Assembly: GCA_905331475.1 (NCBI GenBank)
Contig: CAJNYU010000397.1
Coordinates: forward strand, 62,001-126,000
Direction: 5' to 3'
Source of the DNA: Rotaria socialis
Lineage: Eukaryota > Rotifera > Eurotatoria > Philodinida > Philodinidae
DNA length: 64,000 bases
How positions within the stretch are numbered: position 1 is the stretch's first letter; each line of letters begins with the position of its first letter. Below the pieces are notes generated by a model that was given only the letters and a program-made list of their open reading frames with translations, had not been told where the DNA came from and made no database searches. Shown here piece after piece: positions 38,501-50,259 of the stretch. The translations under genes and the position numbers were made by a program.

Positions 38501-40539
38501 ACCATGTTCAGCACTGATATCAAAGCAAAGCTCCAATAGTGTTGGATTTCTTGTAATACTGACACAAACCTAGAAAAGTATATATTCATCAATCATTATG
38601 TTCAAATGAATTCTATTAGTTTTGATCTACATTCTTTTCCTATTAACTTTGGTTGCATTGGAATTCTTATGCTCAATCATTCTGTTTTCGTGACACTCAC
38701 AGATTGATTTTTGTTGTTCTTTTCGATGAAAAAAAACATTCTGAAAGTAAGTGCAAACTTTGTTGTATCGCGTGAGACATTAATCATAAATAACTAATGA
38801 ACTTCAGCAAACAATAAAAAATACATGAGAGTCATAAAAGCGATTATGGTTTTGTTTTACTAGTATGTAGTGTGGAAAGCGAAATCGTATAGTTGTCCGC
38901 CATTTATTCTTTGGCATATTGGCATTTATAATTTGATTTACTGTCTGCTCATTCTAAAGTCACTGTTTTTAGAAATAAATCTCTGTCTACATAAGTATTC
39001 AGACAATTATTGAACTTTTATATATTCCAATACATAGAAGAATAAAAAAAAAAGGTGAGACAAACAAGATTTCTTCTTAATGACAAATCCTATAAAACGA
39101 TATAATGCTTTTTTATTTTCTCAGATTTGTTTGATATATACAGAGAATTAATAAATCATGAAATGGGATGTAGCCTATACTTTTTGGTAACATATTGGTG
39201 ATGAAAAAAGAAATAACCTTCAGTATTCTTATGAATACAATAACAACTGGGAATTTTAATTAAGCTGTACTGTTATTGAAATATGATACTGTTGTTGCAA
39301 TAGAATCTATTAGCAGATTATCTTAAAATCTCTACTTCCATAAGTAGATTAGCTGCACGTGTTTCTGCTTTGTAGTAAATAGAATAAATCTTCTATCTCT
39401 CAGCTGTTAAAACATGCTCGTATTGTCGTTGAAAGACGTCACGTTAGAGGCTACCATATAGCGTAGTAAATAATACTATTATTCTAGATTAAGAATCTAT
39501 TGCCAATAATCCGTATAAACGTGACCATCGGACAATATGCAAAGCTATTATAACATAATGTATACTATCAAATTCTCATACTTGATTGAGCACAACAATC
39601 ATATGTTTTTCAATAAGTTCTAATGATGTTGATGATTCGCATGATCGAAGTAGATTGAGCAATGGTTTAAACTAGAAAATAATAGTATGAAAAAATATTT
39701 TGAATGCTACATGATTTTTCGACAAATACAATTTGTTTGTGAAAGAGAAGTTCATGTTGAGCACGGCTAAGAAGAAATTCAAAGCAACGTAATTGATGAT
39801 ATTTAAGATCTGATGCATATTCAGGACAACTTAATGACCAAACAAAAAATGTATCAAGTATAGATTCAGCAATAAAATATAAGAGTACAGGACCGGGACG
39901 ATCGTGACTAGCGACTTCATTAGTGAGCAATGTGACTGCATGTTGAAAATGGGATGTAACACAAGTAATATCATCTTGATCAATGAGACTTTTTTGAAAT
40001 ATTTGTAAAATTTGTTTCCAATGTTGTCGAAGAACCTAAATTGTGATAAAAAAAAAGAAAATGATCACATCTGGTTTATTGATTAATCAATAATTTTTAT
40101 TCTCTACTTCTTCAATTACTTGCATGACTTAGTTTGATCATACAGCGATGCTGTAACTAGATGTTATGGTCGAAGTTGTTTTTCCCGTTCTTTCGTTCTC
40201 TCAATCCGGATACAATGATCTTTATGATGACTATCAATATTTGCCAGTTTTTTGGATGACAGCAAAAAAACAACCCAACAACTAGAATGTCGATGATCTA
40301 TCTTTCTCGCATTTCCTCTTATGCAATATTTTCATTCTCGTCACGTAAATATCGAAATTCCGATGAACTTTTCGCTTATTTAATCATATCAATATGCCGT
40401 GTAGGTCAAGAATATACTTCTATTTTGATGTATTATTATTATTAGAACATAAATAATTCTTTATACTAACTGTTAGTTCTATGCTAGTCTCGTCGTCCAA
40501 GCTTTCAACACTATGATGTCGTTTCCACTGAAGAGTCAT
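32551..40539 (-). CDS. FHIP1: FHF complex subunit HOOK-interacting protein 1 (FHIP1)
   Basis: FHIP1 joins FTS and Hook proteins to form the FHF complex, which links dynein to early endosomes. Nineteen minus-strand exons join in phase to 1115 residues: 40539-40471, 40035-39730, 39671-39582, 38569-38440, 38130-38033, 37973-37815, 37754-37668, 37508-37461, 37219-37052, 36987-36908, 36847-36713, 36133-36037, 35974-34837, 33681-33503, 33443-33330, 33267-33195, 33132-33088, 32933-32804 and 32752-32551. Diagnostic blocks are RPGPVLLYFIAESIL, GQQARDALLLIMQLS, ILATGLSALYSDLPHRL, FLVPVLGP, EVIAATAYLDLFIR, RLIFMYLIPCRHVM, GPFLRTIF, LYVNLLLTGII, YPQPLLRSLL and AYCAVVFNQFLKELA. The long exon at 34837-35974 codes for a variable acidic, Asn-rich insert. 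The first exon is the least certain; an acceptor-like TTTTTAG precedes its ATG. Large introns at 38570-39581 and 33682-34836 show no genes. Confidence 0.93.
33682..34836 (-). other. Long FHIP1 intron
   Basis: 1155 nt intron between coding exons. AT-rich, with no recognisable exon or repeat; its 5' end carries the run-on of the large exon frame. Confidence 0.6.
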
Positions 40540-40772
40540 GATTGTTGTACCAAGACATCTAAAAATAACATATATCGAATACAAGTGATTGAGGCTTTTT
40601 TTTCTTTCTGATAAAAATTGAATAAAAAAAAAAGCAAAGTATGACAAATCATGCTTCATTAGGTATTTCACCAAATCAATCGATCAATCACAAGCAGCAA
40701 ATAGAGTGTCTGCCGATACAGAATAGAAATAACAACAAGAAAACTGTGACTCATATGAAGCGATACAGGACT

Positions 40773-40801
40773 ACTCAACTCAACTCAACTCAACTCAACT
40801 G
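40773..40801. repeat. (CTCAA)n microsatellite
   Basis: Five to six tandem ACTCA/CTCAA units upstream of FHIP1. Confidence 0.9.
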
Positions 40802-42998
40802 ATATGTAATTTTTTCGGAGATAATTCACCAATAGAAAAAGTCCAATAAGACACAAGAAATAATTACGTTGAAAATTGACAGAAGTTCGATTTTATATTT
40901 GAGAAATAGTATAAAGAAAGAATCAGTATCATCTGTCATTCATGAAATATTTGCTCGACATAACATAGATGTCACTCACTATTATTGAACATCTCGCTCT
41001 CACTCTACAACATATCTTAGTCTAGATATAATGATCGAACAAAGCGTATATGAAAGTTATGCTATTAAATATTGATTCTCTTCATGGTTTGTTGACATAG
41101 TGAAACGACTTATAATTACTTTTTGTTGTAGAACAAAGACTGATCATTGAGCATTTCGTCAGAGTATCATCTGACATGTAAATACACCATGGTATACTAA
41201 CTGATGCTCAATTATAAATCACTTTTTTTTTCGAAAAGAACTCGACACATTTTAAGGAAGAGAACGTATTACTCTAGCTGCTTTTTTTTTTTAAATATTT
41301 TGAATTTTAGACAAACTATACTTCTTAAACTATCGAACTGAGAATTTTCGGTTCGTAGAAATAAAATAATAATCGTTTTAAATGATTATATGCTAATCAA
41401 AGAGTCTATAGTGAAAATGGAGCATGATACTGCAAGACATAAGGATTACAGTATGTTATTTATTGAGAATTTTGTTCAAGATAAAAATTCGTTTTTACTA
41501 TCGCCGAATGATATTTAAGCATTGATTATGACATAGAGTTGTTTAGTTTGTTTGGAAATCTAGTAAATACATTATTGCAAGTTCTCTAAAATTTTGTTTT
41601 CGTAATTACTATTTTAACTTCGGTATCGATATGATTGGGTACTTACGGATTTGATTAATTCTACTATAACACGGCAAATGTTTTCAAAGACACAAATCAA
41701 ACATTTCGTTTATAATAACTACACTTGCGGTTCGATAAGCTTAAAAATTTTTTTTTCAACCAATTGCTGATCGCATTAACAAGCAAAAATAAAAGTGCGT
41801 AATTTATAACGAAAACTCCCCTTATATAATTAAGCAAACAATCGGCTTTTATTGGATAGATAAACAAAAACTAATAGTCACTTTGTTTGAGCAGAGCACA
41901 ATAACAATATTCATCGTTGACTTAGTAAAATTATTGCTTGACAAACATTGATTATTTTCTGATCATAGAATGCCGACATGCTACTATCTTGAAAAGTGTG
42001 AAGATAACATTTTTCAGTGTATGGAGTAATCAAGTATTTGATAAAAAGGAGTTCACTTTTTTTTTGTAATCTAGTATCGACTACGCCATGATGAATTGAA
42101 ATGAAATAGGTAAATAAATCATTTTCATAATTTGAAATCTCGATTGCTGATGAATCGAATGATTTTTTTTATAATGGTAACTGAAATTAATCGAAATATA
42201 CATTGAAAATTGTTTAATAAAAGATTTGTACAATACTTGATTTCGCATTGAACGATCACGTATTTCGTCTCATTACATCAATTTATAAAGTTTACAATAT
42301 TTTCATTGATTTGAAGATGAAATTTCAAATACGTATCAATATTGGTTTTCATCGTGTTAAATTTTCCTCTTGTGAGGTCAACAAAACGCATCAAGATGGA
42401 AAAAATGACAAAGAATTCTATTCAGCAAGGACCATGAGTCAATAAATGCTTCATTTTTTCTTCCTTATTTTATTGACTGTCATTTTCGAGAAAAATGATG
42501 TATCACCGAAGAATCTTTTATTATTCTACGTATCAATTAACAATATGAAATGAATAAGAAGCTAAACGAAGGCGTACGATGCTGCGGGAGCAACGTTTTT
42601 CATGATGATCATCGTTAGATAAGAGCTAAATGTAAAGGGCACTAAAAACATTCTATTCGCCAATACTCTAGGGAAATATTCTAAGGCGTATTTCGTTGGT
42701 GCTTCCTCCTACGATGCTTCAACAACAAACTTGTGCGTTCGATTAAATAAGCGATGAACATAGAGCATTATTCCTTGCTTAGAGTATGTGTAACACAGAA
42801 TTACTGCTGTCGAATCCAAAATTTTTCTACAAAACAGATCATAATGCAACTTGGCTGAATTTCAGTTGTGGTAGTTTTTGACTGCTCGTGCATCGTTCAA
42901 CAACAGTCAAATCTTCAACTAGCGTTCTTACTCTCTATTCTAATGATATCAGCATATTAGGCTACTAGTAGTTACATCGTATACAAGATTGAAATTGA

Positions 42999-43226
42999 TC
43001 TATCTACACTTTTTCAATAAATAATACGACGATTGAACATAGAACTAATTTTATTTCTGTTGGAGCTCGTCTACAAGTCGGCGCATATTGTACAAAAACT
43101 TTGGAAGGTTTCTCCTTTTGTAGTGAAGCACTCACTATATTTGTTGAATGCAGTGGAAGCCAATTGTATTCTCAAGTTGTTGTTAGCGAAATAGATTTTT
43201 CTAGCAATCAACCGTCTTCACTTTAA
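42999..43226 (+). pseudogene. Frame-broken coding-like fragment, unknown
   Basis: From about 42999 an open stretch of some 75 codons without a start codon ends at TAA (43224-43226). It has protein-like composition: NFISVGARLQVGAYC, TKTLEGFSFCSEALTIFVEC and a VVVSEIDF end. Just upstream, after an acceptor-like ATATTAG at 42960, a different frame stays open for 19 codons and then stops. A one- or two-base shift thus appears to break a single exon. Probably the end of a decayed gene; family not recognised. Confidence 0.35.
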
Positions 43227-43665
43227 AATAGTATTGCTCTAGTTAGTTACAGTAATTTTCGTTTTATATTGACAATATGTTTCGATTATGTCTCTTCTTT
43301 ATTGTAAGGAGGGCAATTTTATTTTAGTAATACAATCAACGTCGAAGATTATATAGTCAAATTCAATCTTTTATTTTAATTATTCATACGATAGATAAAT
43401 AAAGCACTTGAAAGAGAAGTTAAATGTAATAATAAAAAGACCCTGCAATATATATTTTATTTTTCTTCAAACATTTAACTTGTTTGGCAAGATCGTAAGT
43501 GTCCTTGGTTCGCTTATATTACTTTTTATACATATTTCTGCTATTATAAATTCATAAAATTTAACCAGTTGTATTTTCAACAATGAAAATACCTTGTTTA
43601 TGTGTATCGAAAATCAAATAGTTTTTTTCTTTATTTATCTTGTATAAAAACAAAAAGACAATGTT

Positions 43666-46600
43666 TTATGATTGAATATTTGCAATGAATGATGTATCTG
43701 ATAAACTCTGTAAATAATCTGCACCACATTTTTTCATCCATTGAGAATCGTTTATAGGTGGATAATATAGAAAACACACTGGATCGATGGGTGAACTAGC
43801 ATGATATAATGATGGAGCTTTTAATAATGATGTTAGTGTACCGAGTAGACTGACGGATACAAAAATTATAAGAAAAAGCCGATCAAAAATTAAAGCAATA
43901 AAACGCCATTCTTCAACGATCTAAATATTAAAAGAACATGTTTAGAATTAGAATTATTATAACGATACAGTGCTTAAGCTTCAGATACAAAAATCATATT
44001 GAAAGATAATTGACAAACGATTGAATAGATCTTTTCTTTGGCTTATATATATATATACGTATGTATGGGATTCAAATAATTGCCAACATTTTCAATTTAG
44101 AATAGAAGAATATAATTTCATTGAAAATAACTGATATCTAATGACTCGACGAGCCTTCTATTGTATTTTCTTCTACACGTAAACTGTAGTCAGACTAGAA
44201 CCATTTGAGTGCATGACTTATTGATAAAAGCAATCTGGGAACAACTCGAGATAGTGTCTTCCAAAAACAAAAGAAACCTAACGATCCATTATAGAATTGA
44301 GCAAGCATGAAAATTGAATATTCTAATACCGATATATTTACTTTCGTTAAAACCTTCAGTAATGGCAATAAAAATACAGTATATTGAAAGTATCGAACAG
44401 ATGTTGATTTTAGGAATGTGTTGATTAAAATAACTACAACTATGCAACAGAAGGTCATTTGCCTGAATCTCTTCAATCATTTTTCTATGATAATATCAGA
44501 TAGTTTGGCAAAAATAAATTCATATTGCATCCTATTTTCATACGACGTTCATCGATATGATCCCATCGCTTGTTGAAATATGTTTTTTAATCTATTTCTT
44601 CTATTCTTAGTTATTTGCCCTTGAAATTTCATTTCAAGTAGTTTCCACAGCATGAGATCAAATGTGGTTAAAAAGAAAACTCGACCCTAGTCTAATTTTT
44701 AGGTAACAAACAGCTCTGAATTAAAAACTCACTTCTTTTTCAGTTTGAGCATTTTCGATTTGCTCTGCAATGTAAGCAATATGATCAGCTGTTATTCTAG
44801 CAATTTGCCTTCGTTGATCATTTTTCCATGGAAATGTTGAACGTTGATTATCAATACTTTCGTAGGGTTGCGATTTAACATATACATATCTTGGTGGTAC
44901 AGGTGGTCGTTCCATAAGTAGAAGTTTTGGTAAATAAATTAGAAGCGTTTTTCGAAGTAATGGTGACATATGCGAAGTTGAATGACGACGAAAATGTACA
45001 TTAAGTGTTATTATTGTTATTATAATTGATAAATTTACAATTACAATCGTAAACAATAAATATTTACCAAGTAATGGGATAACTAATGACGTCGGTGGAA
45101 TAAGTTCAATGAGTAGTAAATAAAATACAAGTAAAGCAACGAGAATCGATATTGATAGTGTTATTTTCTTTTTGCTATCGGATGGTAATAGAAAAACGAG
45201 TACAGCAAGAACAGATATATTAACACATGGTACTATTAAATTAACTATGTAAAATAGTGGTTTTCGTTGTACAGTACATGTAAATGTTAAATCAAGAAAA
45301 ACTTCCACGCAACAAGCATAGATTTTTTCGTGACGAATTGCTCGAAGATCTTTAAAAGATACATGAATGTTTTTTCTTTTCTTATTCTTATTCTTATTTT
45401 ACTTAAAATTTCCCATTCAATCGATGGAGTGTAATCTTCAAGATCCCAACCACGTTCAAGAACAGAAGATTCGTTATTCGTTAAAAATTGTAAATTAACA
45501 AGAGAACCCTAAAAAGAAAGAAAGAAAATTAATATTCAATTAAAAATTTCTCTTCTAGATTTACATGATATGACCATGTACCAAATTTAAGTGTACAATT
45601 TTGTATGTCAAATGGATAATATTGAATATCAATGGAACAATAAGATTTATAAACCATTGGAGGATTCTATTGAAAAAAAACGATACTCTTACAAAAACAA
45701 GAAAACTATATTGAACAATATAGACAAACCCATTTTACTATTCCATCATATCGAATTTGTGCTTTTGATCTTGTTGTTATTTGATAGTCACCATCAGCAT
45801 CTGAAGGAAAAGAAAACTAGACTATCATAATTCATTGAAAATAAGTTTCAGTTACTATTGTATAAAACAAGATCTGGTTTCCAAATTAAGTCACTAGGCA
45901 TTTGTATATATTCTATACCATCATAGTCTTCTGGAGACCATATAAGACTAACATCTTGCCATTCCTAGATTTATATATCATTGTAATTGAATTGAGAAAA
46001 ATAATAATAATCAGAGATTGACTTACGTGTAGTACGTACACATGTGTTTGCATTAATTGATTTTTTTCATCCTGAATCAAATTGATTAATTGTATATTAT
46101 GTTAATAGGCTTATTTTAGCATTTTTTGTTTTTCTTGATCGCAGTTAGAAGATTAGATATTAGTAGTAATCTTATCATTATATTCCTATATCCGCTGACA
46201 GATAGGTTCTATCGTCATGTTTACTCGTTACTTTATTTAAGACGTTTATGTGTAGAGATCCGCGTCTTTGTTCTTTGCTTAAGATTATTTCCCTTGCGAG
46301 AGGAAACAAGTGTATTCCTATAAATTATGTCTTTTCCTATCTTGTAACTGCATTATATCATGCTGATATATATACTAAAGAAATACGCCGATGGACAATC
46401 TTATTTGTATACATATGTATACATACCACATCCGCTATTTGTATTAGTTTGAGACCAATTTTGACGTTCACAAGATCAGTATTATTTCTTACTGGGCGAA
46501 CATTTTTATTGTAATTTGACATTAAATTATGGTAGAGTTCGTACGTTTTTTGACTATGAACTAAAAGAAAAAAAGAACATCATCGGTTATCTATAATGTT

Positions 46601-46674
46601 TTGATAATTAAATTACCTAAGTTTAGTATAATATTAAATACAATAAATAGATACAACAACAAGGATTGCTTCAT
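43666..46674 (-). CDS. Nicotinic acetylcholine receptor subunit, alpha type
   Basis: Nine minus-strand exons, 46674-46617, 46560-46427, 46071-46027, 45964-45856, 45800-45730, 45666-45565, 45508-45403, 45349-44733 and 43920-43666, join in phase to 498 residues. A signal peptide (1-19) is followed by the ligand-binding domain. The Cys-loop is C149-x13-C163 ([15 protein letters not shown]). The vicinal pair C221-C222 in YACC marks an alpha subunit. M1 contains [12 protein letters not shown], and M2 runs about 264-290 with LIELIPPTS at its end. M3, a loop of about 100 residues and M4 follow. The bases before M2 code for DSKKKITL where cation-selective subunits normally have DSGEKVTL. It should assemble as a pentameric ligand-gated channel at the plasma membrane. 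The last intron (812 nt) is far longer than the rest. Confidence 0.94.
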
Positions 46675-47376
46675 TTTGAATATACGACAACAAATACTTT
46701 AATATTGAATAGTAACATTTGTTTTTCGATAAACGCAGCTGTGGCTGTGATCTCGTAGTTTTCTTCTGTGTATTATGATGACGAACAATTGATAATGATC
46801 AATTTAACAGTACTCATTTTTCTGCTTTTTCTCTCTATCCATTAGCTTTATATGGTCTCGAATCGAACTCTCAATAAATAGATATAGTTCGTATAAGAAA
46901 TAGAGACGAAAGCAGAAGAGGCACAAGAAAAGAGAGCACATAGAATCTAAAGAAAGCGAGATGAAAGACATTCTTGTCATCGGCTACAATATTGATAACA
47001 AGGAAAAAAGGCAACATAGAGAGGAAAAGAACGAGTGATGACAATTCCAAAATAAGCAAAAGAAATAGCATCCCTTCGTGCATATAGTTTTGTCGACTAA
47101 ATTAGTCATGCAAATATTGAGAAGAGTGTTTGCCAATGAGAGTAATCAATTATCCATGGTATTTGTTATATGAAAAAGAAATCGAAATAATAAAAATGTT
47201 CTAACCTTTCAATCTGATTTTATTTTCTCATTGCTTATCATATTCTTGTATCTTCTTCAACTAAACCCTTGAGTGATAATGAAACTATTAAGTGGAAAAG
47301 AAGGAGGCCGTATTCGGAAAAAAAACAAATCTTGATTAGTTTCTTTTGATAAAAATCTTTTAGATGTTACATTCTG

Positions 47377-47410
47377 TCTTCTTCTTCTTCTTCTTCTTCT
47401 TCTTCTTCTT
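47377..47410. repeat. (CTT)n microsatellite
   Basis: About eleven CTT/TTC units; the antisense poly-Arg frame is an artefact of it. Confidence 0.95.
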
Positions 47411-47904
47411 GTGCCTAATATTTTCTCTTTTTTTTTTGAGCACATTCATTAAGATTTGACAGAACCATCTGGTTCCATTGATAATGCTTTTGTATGTTAC
47501 GTGCAAGGTTCATTAGGACTACAGAATATTGCTTATTTTCTAATGTTAGTATTTTTCTTATGTATTCGTATTGATATAATTAAATAAAATATTGTTTATT
47601 TGTATTTATTGACATAGACGTATATTTTGAAAAGTACAATTTGATGCTATGAAAATAATTTATATGCCAATTAAAACAAGTATAGAAATCTATTGGTATA
47701 TATATTTAATGGTAGCATGAAGATGCGTCCTAGAGAGCAGTCAGATTTCCGCTGTCACTAAGGCGAACAGCTGCGTGTCTTTTTACACCGATTACCATAA
47801 GAGATACTCATGAGTTCTAATTGATAAAAATCAATTTTTTTCTAGTAAGTATACTCGTTGCATTACAAACCAGAAGGCATCCGTTTATTTTAGAAAGTGG
47901 TTTT

Positions 47905-47939
47905 ATATAAAATAAAATAAAATAAAATAAAATAAAATG
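47905..47939. repeat. (AAAAT)n microsatellite
   Basis: Seven tandem TAAAA units directly downstream of the parkin-like gene's stop codon. Confidence 0.95.
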
Positions 47940-47946
47940 AAGCTAA

Positions 47947-48974
47947 CTAAAACCAATGAGATTGAATACAATCATTACGAAATTCTAATTCACAAATCCA
48001 ACACCAGGTCATACCACAACGTGTACACGAGATTGCATTACAACCACCTACATTTCAAATAAAAAATAGACTATTAAGGCAACGAAATTCTTTTTTACGA
48101 ACCATCTTTTTCAGTATTTACAGAACATCCTGGACATTTTTTATAAACTGCTAGTGATGATTCACGTCGAGTATCAAATAATTGATACCAATACTAATAA
48201 TAATAATAATAATAATAATACATCATAAAATTTATTATGCTTTCATTTTCGAATAATCTTCTTACTGAAAATGCTTGATTATCATTTTGACTATCGGTTT
48301 GGCATTTACATATTTGCAATGCATCATCTGTCCAAAGTGTTTTACAACTTCTACAGAATGCTTTCTAAAATAAAATTTCGAATAGAAACAAAACTGAAAT
48401 CAATCTTGTTTTTTCATACCCCACAACCAATAGGTAATGGACACCGAACTTTTAAATTACTTTCATCAAGTATAAGTCCACAACCACACGATGCGGTTGG
48501 ACAAAGAACACCTTGATGATAAAATACGTATTCTTCAGCACCAAATGTTTTATATCGTTCGTACTAAAAAATAGAATTGATAAATCTCGCCATAATTTTT
48601 ATTTTGAGCAAATATCTACATTTGATTTATCCATTAAACAAAAAATATGTAATTCACGAAGAAGTGTATTGGAACAACCATTTGGACATCCAAGACTATA
48701 TCCAATATTTGCATCATATTTAAATTGACGACTATTCAATTTTGATATAGAATATTTTTTAAAACATGAAAGACATACATGATGATTACAATCGAACACA
48801 ACAGTTAAATCCCTTTAAAAAAAGATGACATGAAAACTATCTAGATAAATATAAGTTTCTTACGTCATTTACTTACTTTTCATATAAACAAACACAGCAC
48901 TCCTTTTGATCTTTATTGTCTTTTATTATTGATGATAAATGTGCATATGGAGTACTACTAACTTGGCAAGCCAT
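47947..48974 (-). CDS. Parkin-like RBR E3 ubiquitin ligase lacking UBL and RING0
   Basis: Six minus-strand exons, 48974-48877, 48812-48620, 48563-48420, 48364-48266, 48193-48103 and 48047-47947, join in phase to 241 residues. RING1 (CCVCLYEK...CNHHVCLSCF...) includes LNSRQFKYDANIGYSLGC and LLRELHIF, which follow parkin closely. The IBR (FGAEEYVFYHQGVLCP...CGCGLILDESN) and a REP-like Trp segment follow. RING2 is KKCPGCSVNTEKDGGC, then CTRCGMTWCWIC and a final SHWF. C211 matches the parkin catalytic Cys. The usual His two residues later is Ala213, and the parkin Glu444 position is Thr222. Human parkin has 465 residues; UBL and RING0 are missing here. An acceptor-like TTCATGTAG at about 49045 is followed by open sequence in this frame, so an undetected upstream exon remains possible. 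The donor after exon 5 is a weak GTTCGT. Confidence 0.88.
48194..48220. repeat. (ATA)n microsatellite inside an intron
   Basis: Nine TAA/AAT units next to the 3' splice site of the parkin-like gene's exon 5. Confidence 0.9.
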
Positions 48975-50259
48975 TATTTCTTCGCTAAATTCAATTTCAT
49001 TTCCAACTCTTGAAATATAACTTCTTCTCGTGCTCGCTTTTGCCTACATGAAAAAGAACTGATGTGATTGGTCCGATACGTGTAACCATTGCAAGTTCTA
49101 TTCGTAAGAAGACGCTATCGATTAACTCAGATTTGTTTAATACATGATAAGGAAGAAAAGAAAATAACCCTCTAGTTATTAACCTTAAAGTGCTGGATAT
49201 ATCACAATTAATAATAAATGGATTTCTTCATTGTGTATATACATACTTGACTTTCAAGGAAAAGCTTTCTTTACTGAAAATTATCTTACTAAAAGCATAG
49301 AAAAAAAAATAATTACTTGTTTCTTTACAAAGATAAACGTTTTCTGATCTATCCTTCGAGTATACTCATAATGTTAAATACTTAGCAACTGTATAGTATG
49401 CATATGTTTTCTCCATAAATATATCCAATCAAAAACTATAGCTAATCGAAGACACAATAACAAAATATTATCAGACTATGGATCTAGGTATTGTACTTCT
49501 TTATTCTGATCAGCAGCAAAAACTGACTTGGTACAAATAATGCCATTTTCAATCTAAACTTGCATGTGATAATAAATGAATTATAGAAAGCTTATGCTTT
49601 CAGAATGACTATTCTGAAGCAACTTGTGAAGAATATATATCGATAAGTGCAAAAGGAATCAATTCTTATTTCAATCATGATAATAAGTTGCTAATAGAAA
49701 ATATTTCCGGTTGAAATCTCTCAAAGAAGTGAAAATAATATAAACTAATTCGTTAGTCTAAATTTTTCCGATGAAATGAAATGAAACTCAAGATAAGAAC
49801 AGTAAAATTGTTCTGAAGTCAATTACGCGAAAGAAAATGGTTCACTTTTCCTGATTTTTTCTTATCCATTTCTGCACTACATCTACATCTGCCGTGTAAC
49901 TTTTAACTAATTAACTTTTTCTAGAGATAACAAATATCTTCAAAGTTGATGCATGCTAAAATATGTACACTATAATCTTTGAATCAATGTTCGTTTCTAC
50001 GTAGAAAAAAAGCATTTTTCGTGTATTTTATCTATGAGATTAAAATTATTAAGACTTGAAATTGTTCTAAATGTAATGTCATTCAAAGACTTCGACCTAG
50101 AAAATAAACTTAACAATAGTTAAACATTTATGAAATTTAATACTTTATAAAACAACTGTTTCATCGCATCGTTTTTTTCCTGTTATCAAAATATAATACT
50201 ATCGAAAAACTTTTTATTCTGTTTTATTTAATAAGACAAAAGCAAACTGAAAACAAGAA
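48975..50259. other. Divergent spacer between the parkin-like gene and the lectin receptor
   Basis: About 1.3 kb between gene starts on opposite strands, so both promoters should lie here. Bases 48975-49044 are open on the minus strand in two frames and may be 5' UTR or coding. I searched the minus strand by eye for a RING0 or ubiquitin-like exon and saw none. The rest is AT-rich. Confidence 0.5.

Larger units (their letters stand above)
40540..43665. other. Intergenic region between FHIP1 and the nicotinic receptor
   Basis: About 3.1 kb. It has a (CTCAA)n microsatellite near 40773 and a decayed coding-like stretch at 42999-43226. The frame at 42248-42445 shows no recognisable features. The rest is AT-rich without signal. 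Confidence 0.5.
46675..47946. other. Intergenic region
   Basis: About 1.3 kb between the two minus-strand genes. It contains a (CTT)n tract at 47377-47410 and an (AAAAT)n tract at 47905-47939, and no coding signal. Confidence 0.55.

Noticed and set aside
44195-44480. Minus-strand frames inside the last nicotinic receptor intron
   Set aside because: The coding exons on either side join in phase across them; hydrophobic low-complexity sequence without a partner exon.
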